Of a stretch of 56,203 nucleotides of DNA, positions 21,898 to 30,499 are shown piece by piece; positions within the stretch are counted from its first letter, which is position 1, and each line of letters begins with the position of its first letter. The notes under the pieces are model-generated. The model did no database searches, had not been told where the DNA came from, and saw only the letters and a program-made list of their open reading frames with translations. The stretch is from assembly GCA_963831235.1 (NCBI GenBank), contig CAWHPS010000052.1:1-56203 (forward strand), read 5' to 3'. A program made the translations under genes and the position numbers. This stretch comes from CAWHPS01 sp963831235. Its GTDB lineage: Bacteria; Fibrobacterota; OXYB2-FULL-49-7; JAEUSG01.

Positions 21898-23037
21898 ATG
21901 AGAGGAATTAAGTCAAACCCATGTGTCGATTACGCAGCAAAATTGAAGATTGGCATTATCATCTATATGCTGCTAATCATTGTATTGCAGATGCCTCTAC
22001 TCGAAGCCGCACAGGAAAGATCCTTGGTGGGAGCTCTTGTTTACCCTGTCTGGGTCGGAGATGAATGGGCTGGACTGTGTGATGAAATAACCCTGACTCC
22101 GCCAAAATATGCTCACCTGCTACCATTTTATGCTGAGGTGACCTATGATTCAAGCAGACTTTCAAGAACAACAAATACTCCGGAAGAATTTGTTTATCGG
22201 CTTGATTATGATTCATCTTCTATAATAATTTATGCGGCATTTAATGATGCCGAAGCCCGCAATCCGTCTAATGATATCGGCATTTACACCTCTTCCGACA
22301 ATACCGTTTACACACTATTTCAGCCGCAGATCAATACGATTAAGTATGCAATCAAATGGCAGAAAGTCACTCTATGGGGTCCTCTACCCGGAGGAATAAG
22401 ATACATTAAAATTAAAATAAACAAAACTGATGGGACGGCCTCAAACCCTCAGATTATGAGAGTGGACATAATGAGCACGGAAAATTCAAGTGTTCAATCA
22501 AAACGAGTGTTTGTCGATGAGATGAACGACCTTAACAGGATGTATTCTCATACTTCCAATCTTGCCCTGGCAACGGATAACGCCGCTAAGTTCAGGCTTG
22601 TAACAGGGTTGAAATATACACAGGAAGAGGCACAGAAACAGGTTGACGAACAAATATTTTATGCCAAAGGAGCCCATATAGACTACTTCGCAGTTTTAAA
22701 TCGGACTTAATTTGTGGACTGTATCAGAAGCAGCAGATATAAAAATGATATGAAATATTGTTTTATTCTTTTTCACCGAGAAATCAACAGTGGTAATGTG
22801 TCAACATGGGTGGATTGCTTTAAGGACTCAAACTATGTCAAAGTCTGCAATGGCAGACCGCTGGTATATTTCTTCAACATGAACACATTTACAGATGCCG
22901 AAATAAACCTGCTTTGCACGGCTTCCATCAACGCGGGAGCCGGAGATCCTTATGTGGTCGGAATGGCGGAACAAAACAATGACAGAGGCTTACTGGATGC
23001 AGGAAGCTATTACAAACCCTTTGGTTTAATTAATTAG
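21898..23037 (+). pseudogene. GH99-like secreted hydrolase, in-frame stop and 3' end removed by IS
   Basis: Start ATG 21,898, nine bases after AGGAGG, with leader MRGIKSNPCVDYAAKLKI and a hydrophobic stretch to ...LLEAAQ. The protein opens the barrel domain with SLVGALVYPVWVGDEWAG, as in the gene at 3,713, has an inserted beta-sandwich-like segment, then EQIFYAKGAHIDYFAVLNR. A single TAA at 22,708-22,710 interrupts the frame, but coding continues in the same frame with FVDCIRSSRYKNDMKYCF and YVKVCNGRPLVYFF. The frame ends at a TAG formed with the first bases of the IS at 23,036. Roughly the last two thirds of a normal family member is missing, so it is inactive. Confidence 0.82.
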
Positions 23038-23202
23038 TTTCTGTTGCGGAAAGGTTCTTTGTTGACGATTTGCATAAAAGCTGATTCCTATTGGCTGTCA
23101 ACTTCCATTATGTTCAGTCGATTACGAAACGCCACCTTTAAACTGTAGAATTAAGTGGCTCTAAACATTCACTCCAGAAACGTCTAAAAGGGTTTGCGTT
23201 CC

Positions 23203-23538
23203 TCACGGCCTTTCACATTCAGAATCTTTCATTAATTCCAGATTCAGATGAGTAATCCGATCTACAATCTCCTGTAACTCCCGATACTGGGAAAGCCCGG
23301 TCAGCGCAGTTTGCACCTGTGAATTGGAAATATATTTCTGCCTCTGTCGGCCCTTTTCGTTGATTACCAGGTAATGGCGAGGGCCATGTCGCTTGCCTTG
23401 GTGGCACTTGCAGTCTGGCCGTGAACAGATAGAATACCGCTCTACCCATGTGCCGTGCAGCAGTTGAGGCAGTTTTTCCAGTTTAGACAGAAGATTCGTC
23501 CGCTCTTTGATAATTTTGTTTGTTTTATTGTTTGTCAT
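23203..23538 (-). CDS. DUF6788-like protein of the IS
   Basis: 111 aa from ATG 23,538 (MTNNKTNKIIKERTNLLSKL); an upstream in-frame ATG at 23,598 would add an unlikely hydrophobic stretch lying inside the divergent promoter region. The centre has a short cysteine motif, CSRPDCKCHQGKRHGPRHYL, a zinc-knuckle-like feature, followed by helical segments. Proteins of this DUF are commonly found beside transposase genes of this group. The role is unknown: possibly DNA binding or regulation of transposition. It lies within the terminal repeats and is divergent from the transposase across ~60 AT-rich bases. Confidence 0.65.
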   Translation of the reverse strand: MTNNKTNKIIKERTNLLSKLEKLPQLLHGTWVERYSICSRPDCKCHQGKRHGPRHYLVINEKGRQRQKYISNSQVQTALTGLSQYRELQEIVDRITHLNLELMKDSECERP

Positions 23539-23600
23539 GGGGGTTAATATAATGTATATTATATACGCTATACAAGCAAAAACAATATCGGAGTCCAACC

Positions 23601-24971
23601 TTGAGAAAAAAGATAGATATCCAGCAAAGTTTTATGTTCAACAATTCCGTTTCAGGCCTAAAAGTTATTACCGAGTACCAGGAAAAATATACACGGATGG
23701 ATTCGATTTTAGAGGAGAATCCTAAAATCCTGAATCTGGTACATGCCGACCTCCAGAAGTTCAGCACGGGAAAAGGGAGGGGATTTGTTTTTACTTCTGA
23801 AAATATTCTCCGCACGATTATCGTAAGATGGATAGAATTGGATTCTTTTCGTGATTTGATTATCCGTGTTTCTGACAGTGCTTTTCTTCGTAATTTTGTA
23901 AAGATTGGTTTAGGTCCGATGATGGATTTTACTTTTTTGAGTCGGGCTAACAAGTTCATAAAATCTTCGACTTGGGAGGCCATCAATTTGGTTCTGCATA
24001 AAGCAGGCGTTGATAACAAGAAGATATCAGGTGAAAGATTTAGATTGGACAGCACCCTGTACGAAGCGAATATTCATTATCCTACAGATTCTCATTTGTT
24101 ATGGGACAGCTACCGCGTCATTTCTCGTTTGATAGGAAATAGTAATGAAGAATACCCCGAGAGCCGCATGAATTACCGTTTCCATGACCGGAAGATTAAG
24201 CAACTCTATACCTATATTTCGACGCACAGCAGCAGATTGGGTAAGCGGACACAACAAAAGATTACCAACCGTTATAAAATTCTGATCGAACGAGTCGAAC
24301 ATGCATACGCAGTGGCACTGTCATATGTAAAGCATGGACGCAAAGTAAGTCCATTCAATTCATTTCTGGATGAATTGGAATCATATCTTCCGGCTATAGC
24401 CAAAGTGATTAATCAGTCCCGCCGACGAATATTCAACAACGAGTCAGTTCCGAATAGTGAGAAAGTGTTCAGCATTTTTGAGCCACATGCAGAACTGATT
24501 AAGCGTGGCAAAGCCGGTCATCCGGTTGAATTCGGTCACATGGTGACCATTGGTCAGACGGGCGAGAAATTTATCTCTTATTTTGATGTCATGGAGCATC
24601 ACGAATATGATAATACACGGACTGATATCGCCCTAGAGAACCACAAAAAGCAGTTTGGTTCGTACCCCTCCGCTTTTACTGCCGACAAGAATTATTACAA
24701 GAGCATGGAGCATGTCTACGAATGGGAAAAGAAGATTGATACCTTTTCCGTTTGCAAGAAAGGCAACCGGAACAAGGAAGAGATTGCCAGAGAGCATGAT
24801 GAAGATTTCAAGGAGATGCAAAAGTTTCGTGCGGGTTGTGAAGGAAGCATCTCCGTCTTAAAACGGGCTTTTGGATTGAAAAGATGCTTTTTAAAGGGTT
24901 TTAAGAGTTTTGCGGCCAGTGTTGGCTGTTTGGTGGTTTGCCACAATCTCGTTTTGTTAAGCCGGTTGTGA
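23601..24971 (+). CDS. ISNCY-family-like DDE transposase
   Basis: 456 aa from TTG 23,601. The N-terminal part has an HTH-like segment (TSENILRTIIVRWIELDSFR). The catalytic part begins with GERFRLDSTLYEANIHYPTD, whose Asp fits the first acidic residue. The middle part VEFGHMVTIGQTGEKFISYF and the distal AFTADKNYYKSMEHVY supply the second acidic region, and RAGCEGSISVLKRAFGLKRC resembles the final Glu motif of IS5/ISNCY-type enzymes. It is full length and intact, so the element may still be mobile. Confidence 0.82.
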   Translation: MRKKIDIQQSFMFNNSVSGLKVITEYQEKYTRMDSILEENPKILNLVHADLQKFSTGKGRGFVFTSENILRTIIVRWIELDSFRDLIIRVSDSAFLRNFVKIGLGPMMDFTFLSRANKFIKSSTWEAINLVLHKAGVDNKKISGERFRLDSTLYEANIHYPTDSHLLWDSYRVISRLIGNSNEEYPESRMNYRFHDRKIKQLYTYISTHSSRLGKRTQQKITNRYKILIERVEHAYAVALSYVKHGRKVSPFNSFLDELESYLPAIAKVINQSRRRIFNNESVPNSEKVFSIFEPHAELIKRGKAGHPVEFGHMVTIGQTGEKFISYFDVMEHHEYDNTRTDIALENHKKQFGSYPSAFTADKNYYKSMEHVYEWEKKIDTFSVCKKGNRNKEEIAREHDEDFKEMQKFRAGCEGSISVLKRAFGLKRCFLKGFKSFAASVGCLVVCHNLVLLSRL

Positions 24972-25108
24972 GTCAGCCGAGCCATCGGATGTGCATATTG
25001 TAAATGGCGTGAGGATGGTCTGTCTAAAAAAGGCAAGTAATACCACATTGTAAACTTTTTATGATTGAAACCAGAAGAAAGCGAAAATAATATGCGGGAT
25101 TTTCTCGC

Positions 25109-25396
25109 TTAAGAAATGGATTTCGGAAAAATGGCCTTTCCACAACAGAAACTAGTTATTAAAGCCGTAGCAATTCCGGTTCTACGATATTTTTCCTTTG
25201 TGCAGACTGCAGATATAAAAGGTCGATTGTAGAATTGATTTGAATTGTAGTAGATAAAGCCTGCTAATTCACTACCAATTAACGCAACAAATAATTCGCC
25301 ACGCCAATAATCTATTCTTCTATCTCCAATAAATACGTCGAATTCCTTAATCTTTTTTGCTTCATCATATTTTGCACGTCTTATCTCTATGCCCAT
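25109..25396 (-). pseudogene. Truncated GNAT acetyltransferase (copy of 34,351-34,764)
   Basis: The first ~80 codons (MGIEIRRAKYDEAKKIKEF ... YRRTGIATALI) match the intact 137-aa GNAT at 34,351-34,764 at about 95% nucleotide identity over ~265 bp. After 25,157 the match stops and the frame runs into the right end of the ISNCY-like element. The acetyl-CoA-binding motif (RRTGIA) is present, but the C-terminal half is gone. Its ATG overlaps the last codons of panB (AAAATGGGCATAG). Confidence 0.88.
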
Positions 25397-25425
25397 TTTC
25401 TCTCCTTTTTAATTCTTTGTCCCTT
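25157..25425. repeat. Duplicated GNAT segment, copy 1
   Basis: About 265 bp matching 34,520-34,785 with roughly 95% identity. It covers the 5' half of a GNAT gene and its ribosome-site leader (AATTAAAAAGGAGAGAAAATG). Both copies lie within the cassette-like region and in the same orientation. Confidence 0.85.
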
Positions 25426-26289
25426 TCTTTCGCTGAAGTCTGTCATCGCGTTGAGTTTGAACGTCGGAAGCTTATTGATAACCTCAGAAAACGCTTGAAA
25501 CTGGTCTGCCTTGATACGGAACCCGTGGTTACGCTGCGGGTACTCACCCGTACGAACCTCTTCGCAATAGCAGTTTGCCGCCTGTACTGTACGTTCGAAG
25601 AATTGGTCATACCTTCGGACAAAACGATATGGCATGTTGAACCAGCCAAGCACATCAGGTATGACAAGGACTTGCCCGTCGGTATACTTTCCAGATCCGA
25701 TGCCGATGGTAGGTACTTTAAGTCGCTCAGTAACTACTTTCGCAACTTCTTCCGGAACACACTCGAGCACGATTCCGCAGACGCCAGAATGCTCCAGATA
25801 GACCGCGTCTTCGTAGAGTCTCACCGCGTCTTCTGACAACGCTCCAACTACGGCCCTTTTTGACCTACCCGCAATCTGTGGCTGAAAACCCAAGTGTCCC
25901 ATGACGGCAATCCCTTCAGCAACAATAGCCGTGACGACTGAGGAAACTTCCCTGCCACCCTTTATCTTGACGATATCGGCACCTTTGGCTTTCATAATAT
26001 GAGCGTTACGCACGCCGACTTCTGGTGTCGAGTATGTCTGATAGGGAAGATCGACCATGAGCGTTTTGTGGGTTATGCCCCTGCGAACCGCTTTAAGGTG
26101 GTGGATCATGTCTTCCAGCGTAACTTCTAGTTCAGAACGGTATCCAAGTATGTTTGTACCGACCGAGTCTCCGACAAAGACGATGTCAACCTCACTGGTA
26201 TCGAGCGCCCGAGCAGTTGGAAAGTCATAACACGTAAGGATCGTAATCTTCCTGTCAGGAGTCTTGGCAAGTATGTGATGAGTGTTCAT
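25387..26289 (-). CDS. panB: Ketopantoate hydroxymethyltransferase-like protein (PanB)
   Basis: 300 aa. PanB makes ketopantoate from alpha-ketoisovalerate and 5,10-methylene-tetrahydrofolate, the first committed step to pantothenate and CoA, in the cytoplasm. Family motifs are visible: ILTCYDFPTARALD, VFVGDSVGTNILGY, MVDLPYQTY, VKIKGG, MGHLGFQPQ, VLECVPEEVAK and PTIGIGSGKYTDGQVLV. Usual members are ~265-280 aa; this one has a basic C-terminal tail (SERKGQRIKKERKWA) that reads into the leader and start of the truncated GNAT gene, with which it overlaps by 10 bases. No panC or panD is near. As a lone copy inside a cassette array it may be a spare or a specialised homologue. Confidence 0.88.
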   Translation of the reverse strand: MNTHHILAKTPDRKITILTCYDFPTARALDTSEVDIVFVGDSVGTNILGYRSELEVTLEDMIHHLKAVRRGITHKTLMVDLPYQTYSTPEVGVRNAHIMKAKGADIVKIKGGREVSSVVTAIVAEGIAVMGHLGFQPQIAGRSKRAVVGALSEDAVRLYEDAVYLEHSGVCGIVLECVPEEVAKVVTERLKVPTIGIGSGKYTDGQVLVIPDVLGWFNMPYRFVRRYDQFFERTVQAANCYCEEVRTGEYPQRNHGFRIKADQFQAFSEVINKLPTFKLNAMTDFSERKGQRIKKERKWA

Positions 26290-26299
26290 ATTATTTTTG

Positions 26300-26349
26300 A
26301 TGTGCCTTAAAGGTGGGTTGTTACGTTACTTTCCATAGGGCGCATCAGC
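26300..26349. repeat. 50-bp cassette-leader repeat, copy 1
   Basis: This 50-bp stretch upstream of panB recurs at 38,236-38,285 upstream of the transglutaminase-like gene, with about 84% identity. The best-preserved core is GGTTGTTACGTTAC / GATTGTTACGTTAC. It joins the presumed attC of the preceding cassette and ends just before the start codon in both places. Confidence 0.8.
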
Positions 26350-26389
26350 GACGCCGTTCCAAGACAACCGCTGCATGTATTCGTTGGTT
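26332..26389 (-). other. Putative attC recombination site (degenerate)
   Basis: On the minus strand, just after the stop of the S9 peptidase, AACCAACGAATACATGCAGCGG can pair with CGCTGATGCGCCCTATGG. The L boxes CATGCAGCG and CGCTGATG pair with one extra G, the extrahelical base typical of attC. The outer cores CCAAC/CTATGG are imperfect. Length ~58 bp. Degenerate but correctly placed between two same-strand genes. Confidence 0.5.
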
Positions 26390-26396
26390 TTTCCTC

Positions 26397-28445
26397 TTAT
26401 TCATCAAGTTTATCTGGCATCTCCCAGTCAAGCTTATCATCCAGCAAAAAATGCGAAAACCATTTTAGATTTTGCGTCATTACCGCGAATGCCGATCTTG
26501 GGCAATAATTAAATATTCCATGACCATGTTGTGGAAATCTGGCGAACACCGTAGTAACACCTTGCCTCGAGAGTGTGATATACAAGGCGTTGGCACAACC
26601 AATGGGACATATTGTATCCGACTCTCCATGTTGTATAAGAGTCGGCGTGCGTTTTGATACTCTCTGCCAAGCAGAAGAGTCCGCAATCCAGCGATCTCGT
26701 ACCTCCCAGGGTTCACCACCCAACACCTTGTTCGACCAACCAGGATAACAGCTTTCAGCAAGATATATGAGTTGGTCACTTGCTCCGGCCCCTACACTGA
26801 TAGCACAAAAACAATTCGACTTTACTGCTGCGTAAGCGGATATTCCACCGCCTGCACTATAGCCGGCAAGCCCCACTCGCTCGGAATCAACTATGCCGGT
26901 TCCGATAAGATGATGCACGCCCGATTCAACATCAGCAAGCATGGTTGCATTAGCGCCACCGCTTGCGATATGCGCCTCATGGAAATTTCGCCCGTATCCA
27001 TCGGAGCCGCGGTAATTCGGTTTCAATATAAGCACACCACGGTTGAGGATTTGATATACAGGATACACCCAGCAATCCTCCCAGCCACGCCGTACCTCCA
27101 TTTCTGCAATACCAGGGCCACCATGTGCAATGACCAACAGCGGATAACGCTTGCCCATTTCAAAATCGTCAGGAAGATATAGAACGCCTTCAAGTGAAAC
27201 TCCAACATCGTTTTGCCAACGTATCGTTTTTTGTTTTCCCCAGGCCCATTGCTGTACTATCTCGTCATCGTCCTTGTTAAACGAAATACAATCCGCCAGA
27301 TGCGTTATCTTGACAAACTGTCGCATAGTCGTCTCTTTATTCAAATTGATAATCATCAGTTGCGGTTGCTCGTCGGTTGAAGCCGCATATACAACGATCA
27401 TCCTGCTGGAGGCAGCATGAAACGCCAGCGCCGAATACTTGCCCAGGTCTATCGGTAACAATGAACCGTTAATAATCATTGCCAATCGTGCATGTGTTCC
27501 TTCCAGGTATCGAACGATAATACCGCCGGTTGTCCAACTCGCTTGTAGAATATATCGGTCGATTTCAGGCACCAGTCTCTGAAGAGGGTGTGTGGCATAG
27601 GGTGCATCGGTGATCCAGATAGCGGGTGCTTCATTACAATACCCTTTTGGATTTTCTGAATCCCAATTTATAAGAAACTCATTTCCGTCCGGAGAAACAG
27701 CAAGCAATCCTGCATTTGTCGGCAAAGGTAGTTTTTCCCATTTATACGACAGTTCAGATGTGGATGCCGTGGAGTCTTGTTGATTATCAACGCCCGGAAG
27801 CTCTATTCTGAATACGTCGACATCTGTAAAATCAGGTCCCTTGCGACAAGTACAATATACGTTGATACGATTCACAATGATTTCCATCAATTGTGTGTAG
27901 CCACTATCGAGTGATCCTGAAATCATGGTTATATCTATTTTCCCATCAGGAACTAATTCATCGATCAACCTTTGGAGGAAAATTTCCTGATTACGCTTCT
28001 CATTTCCCACGAACTTAAATGGAATAATTGGATCATCTGTCAAATTTTGCTTTACTGGATTTTCGGCAATATACAGAAGGTGACCTTTTATAAACCAGTA
28101 ACGCTGAATACCAGTCGCATGTCCCGTAACCGGTTTGGCCTCGCGTACATTTACATCGTACAGATGAACCTGAGATTGTGTTTTCCCGTTAAATACTGCA
28201 TTTTTCAGAAAAGCCAGCTGATGATCGTTTCGCCAACACAAGTTCCAAATATCTGATTCAATCTCCCATGTGTCGCCAGTAGTTGTATTGTGAATGTAAC
28301 CTCTTGTTATGAATCGATTATCATTCCAGGCTGTTGTGCGAACTGAAAATGCAACGAAATCACCATATAATGAGGTTGAGATTTCCAGGACATACGGTGT
28401 TTGGATAAGCTCGCGGATGGTTGGAATATGAAGATTCTTTTTCAT
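26397..28445 (-). CDS. S9 family (prolyl oligopeptidase-like) serine peptidase
   Basis: 682 aa from ATG 28,445 (MKKNLHIPTIRELIQTPY); the frame is open to 28,481. Residues ~1-420 are the beta-propeller-like part. The C-terminal ~240 residues are the alpha/beta-hydrolase domain, with LLVIAHGGPG (oxyanion region), the nucleophile elbow GLAGYSAGGGIS, the acid in IQHGESDTICP and the histidine in FPQHGHGIF. This is the complete Ser-Asp-His triad of acylaminoacyl- and dipeptidyl-peptidase relatives. No signal peptide, so cytoplasmic: it should cleave short peptides. It follows the QueG-like gene directly on the same strand. Confidence 0.87.
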   Translation of the reverse strand: MKKNLHIPTIRELIQTPYVLEISTSLYGDFVAFSVRTTAWNDNRFITRGYIHNTTTGDTWEIESDIWNLCWRNDHQLAFLKNAVFNGKTQSQVHLYDVNVREAKPVTGHATGIQRYWFIKGHLLYIAENPVKQNLTDDPIIPFKFVGNEKRNQEIFLQRLIDELVPDGKIDITMISGSLDSGYTQLMEIIVNRINVYCTCRKGPDFTDVDVFRIELPGVDNQQDSTASTSELSYKWEKLPLPTNAGLLAVSPDGNEFLINWDSENPKGYCNEAPAIWITDAPYATHPLQRLVPEIDRYILQASWTTGGIIVRYLEGTHARLAMIINGSLLPIDLGKYSALAFHAASSRMIVVYAASTDEQPQLMIINLNKETTMRQFVKITHLADCISFNKDDDEIVQQWAWGKQKTIRWQNDVGVSLEGVLYLPDDFEMGKRYPLLVIAHGGPGIAEMEVRRGWEDCWVYPVYQILNRGVLILKPNYRGSDGYGRNFHEAHIASGGANATMLADVESGVHHLIGTGIVDSERVGLAGYSAGGGISAYAAVKSNCFCAISVGAGASDQLIYLAESCYPGWSNKVLGGEPWEVRDRWIADSSAWQRVSKRTPTLIQHGESDTICPIGCANALYITLSRQGVTTVFARFPQHGHGIFNYCPRSAFAVMTQNLKWFSHFLLDDKLDWEMPDKLDE

Positions 28446-28482
28446 GTATTTTGATTTATAGTCAATGCCGAGAAGCGGCAAG

Positions 28483-29226
28483 TCAGCGATCCGTTACCTC
28501 CGGCACTTGGCTGGCGGATTTCTTCTCCTTGGAACTCCTCTTTATATACGCCTTTGTGAACGGGCAGACTGCAATGCAGATGCCACAAAACGTGTCCAAG
28601 ATGCCAGTCCTGAGTTGAGCTTTCTCCCTTGCCGCACGCCGACAAGCCGTGGCATCGAAGAAATCATCACGGCGCTTCTCGGGCCGCCAGCCACCTCCGG
28701 TAGGCGCGCCCCCGGGACAGGCATCAACACAAGCGCGGCAATCCCCACAACGGGATTCGGTGATGTGGGTCCCCTTAGGCAGTGGTGCGTCTGTAAGAAC
28801 GCGATTAATCCTGATGGCTGAACCGAAGTCCTCATTGACCAGAAGTGCACATTTGCCAATCCATCCAAGACCCGCGAGCGTGGCGATCGTTTTGTGGGGC
28901 AAAAGGGTTGAATGCGTCTCTGGATCAATTCCCTCGTTGGTTGCCGCAGAGCTCTGGGCCTTGAATCCTCGGCGCCGCAAGAGGGTTGCAACCGAGACGC
29001 TCAGTTCTCCGAGGACAACATTTACCCGTTCATACTCGGCGTAGTATTCCTTTGTTGGTCCGTCTTCGATCGCCGCCACAACCTTCGTATCTAAGGCTAT
29101 TGCAAAAGCCACGGCCCTCGGCAAGTCAAACCGCACTTGAGTCGGCAAGGTCGTAATGTCCGCAAACCCAATAAGGTCTGCACCAGCCGTCTTCAGGGTT
29201 TGAGTGATCTCGTATTCCGTATTCAT
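28483..29226 (-). CDS. QueG-like 4Fe-4S protein (epoxyqueuosine reductase family)
   Basis: 247 aa from ATG 29,226 (MNTEYEITQTLKTAGADLIG), ten bases after a GTTGGGC core. Two ferredoxin-type cysteine clusters are present: CGDCRACVDACPGGAP and TFCGICIAVCPFTKAYI, suitable for two [4Fe-4S] clusters. Upstream is the LAGLGWIGKCALLVNEDFGS segment shared with epoxyqueuosine reductases. It is shorter than true QueG (~350-380 aa) and lacks the HEAT-repeat C-terminus, so it belongs to the short QueG-like/DUF1730-related group whose substrate is not established. No queuosine genes are nearby. Confidence 0.78.
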   Translation of the reverse strand: MNTEYEITQTLKTAGADLIGFADITTLPTQVRFDLPRAVAFAIALDTKVVAAIEDGPTKEYYAEYERVNVVLGELSVSVATLLRRRGFKAQSSAATNEGIDPETHSTLLPHKTIATLAGLGWIGKCALLVNEDFGSAIRINRVLTDAPLPKGTHITESRCGDCRACVDACPGGAPTGGGWRPEKRRDDFFDATACRRAAREKAQLRTGILDTFCGICIAVCPFTKAYIKRSSKEKKSASQVPEVTDR

Positions 29227-29235
29227 GTTATGTAC

Positions 29236-29242
29236 GCCCAAC
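29236..29242 (-). other. attC-like right-hand core (GTTGGGC)
   Basis: The minus strand reads GTTGGGC, a perfect GTTRRRY core, ten bases before the start of the QueG-like gene. That is where the R' end of an attC should be if the gene is a cassette. A clear R''/L'' partner was not found in the 165 bp up to the preceding stop codon, so only the core is annotated. Confidence 0.35.
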
Positions 29243-29407
29243 CATTAGTGCCGCACTTCTTTCGTTTCCAGCCAGATATTTTATTTCCTGGTTCATATAA
29301 TCTTTTTCAGCCACATATGCCATCCTGCCGTTCTGGTTTCAAATAAACCTTCTCGTAGCCATTTCCTTACAGCATATAATTAAATCAGCGTTCATTTACA
29401 TTTAAAG

Positions 29408-30499
29408 TCACAACATCCATTTTTCAAACCATTCGTAGCATTTAAGACGCATTTCCCTTGGAAAATCATGCCCCCCGTCAAATTCCGCCATTCCTATCGC
29501 GTCTTCCATGCCTAATGCCTGGTATAATTTATAAATATTCGAATGAATTTGTCTTTTTTTCTCCATCTTTTTATCAATACGTTCATTCGCTTTATACGGT
29601 TCGTCAATGTAATTAATCGGATCGGATGTTCCTGTAGCCTCAAAGAATGGTCTCGGTGCAATCATCTTCAATAAATCTTCATACGGGAGCCCGTATGGGT
29701 CCCAGCCCTGAGTGCCCTGCTCCTTTATGATCCCTCCCGGACAAACAGCCGCAACCTTTATCCTTTGGTCAAAGGGCATCGCCCATAACGTGGTATCCGA
29801 CCCAAGGGAAAAACCGATCATGCCTAATCGATCTGCATCTAATTCATCCCTTGCGTTGAGAAGGTCAATTCCCCGCATGACATCAAATACCGGTTTCCAG
29901 CGTGGCTTGCCCCAAAACCCTTTCTTGGAGCAACAACATGTATTCTGGTCATCCCTGTTCTTCGCCCGTTTCCATTGTTCCTTCAATTCGGGATCAAACC
30001 GCTCTCCGACCTTGTTCGCGTCCGGGGCGAGTATGGCGAAACCCCTTTGAGCAAGCTCAAAACCGTAGGCTTGGTTGGGCAAATCGACTCTCTTGCCAAC
30101 CACCTGTTCCTTGCCGATATCACAAAAATATCCGCATTGGTGCGCCGCATAAATTGCCGGAATCGGTTTTCGTATCGGATTACGCGGAATGAGCAGGTAC
30201 GCAGGGATGATTTCCCCTTTTTCACCCGTATAAGTGAGTTTGATTTCACTGAATTCGTTGTATTCCCTCCGATACAGCTCTTTCGAATGAAGGTCGCCCC
30301 GTTCGGGCATCTCACCAGCCCATGCATAAAGCCTTTTCATTAAAGCTTCCCGCTCTTCTTTCAAACTTTCCAACAAATCAGGTGCCATTTTATTTTTCTC
30401 CTTATTCGTAAGAGCCATGCCGGAAAATGCCGTCTTGACTGTAGCTACACCGGCAACACCGCCCATAATAAAGCGCCTTCTTGAAAGCTTACGCGACAT
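29408..30499 (-). CDS. Tat-exported alpha/beta hydrolase (acetylxylan esterase/dienelactone hydrolase-like)
   Basis: 363 aa. The N-terminus MSRKLSRRRFIMGGVAGVATV is a twin-arginine signal (SRRRF), predicting export of a folded enzyme. The hydrolase core shows IPAIYAAHQCGYF, the nucleophile elbow MIGFSLGSDTTLW (Ser in GFSLGS), an acid near TGTSDPINYIDEPYK, and the histidine in FDGGHDFPREM. This fits the AXE1/CE7-like or dienelactone-hydrolase-like esterases that deacetylate sugars or cleave small esters. Its ATG overlaps the TGA of the preceding DUF4037 gene (TGATG), so the two are translationally coupled. Confidence 0.8.
   Translation of the reverse strand: MSRKLSRRRFIMGGVAGVATVKTAFSGMALTNKEKNKMAPDLLESLKEEREALMKRLYAWAGEMPERGDLHSKELYRREYNEFSEIKLTYTGEKGEIIPAYLLIPRNPIRKPIPAIYAAHQCGYFCDIGKEQVVGKRVDLPNQAYGFELAQRGFAILAPDANKVGERFDPELKEQWKRAKNRDDQNTCCCSKKGFWGKPRWKPVFDVMRGIDLLNARDELDADRLGMIGFSLGSDTTLWAMPFDQRIKVAAVCPGGIIKEQGTQGWDPYGLPYEDLLKMIAPRPFFEATGTSDPINYIDEPYKANERIDKKMEKKRQIHSNIYKLYQALGMEDAIGMAEFDGGHDFPREMRLKCYEWFEKWML

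Larger units (their letters stand above)
23036..25153. mobile_element. ISNCY-like insertion sequence
   Basis: Terminal inverted repeats of 19 bp were found by comparing the ends: AGTTTCTGTTGCGGAAAGG at 23,036-23,054, and its reverse complement with one mismatch at 25,135-25,153. The element is 2,118 bp. It carries a transposase (+) and a divergent DUF6788 gene (-). The flanks do not show a target-site duplication: the left flank is a truncated hydrolase and the right flank a truncated acetyltransferase. A deletion or recombination therefore probably followed insertion. Confidence 0.8.

Noticed and set aside
22708..22710. In-frame TAA in the hydrolase at 21,898 as recoding
   Set aside because: No structural element for readthrough was seen and the gene is truncated by an IS anyway, so simple decay is enough.
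28542..29044. Long frames overlapping the QueG-like gene
   Set aside because: The minus frame at 28,483-29,226 has two ferredoxin cysteine clusters; the others are shadows in GC-richer DNA.
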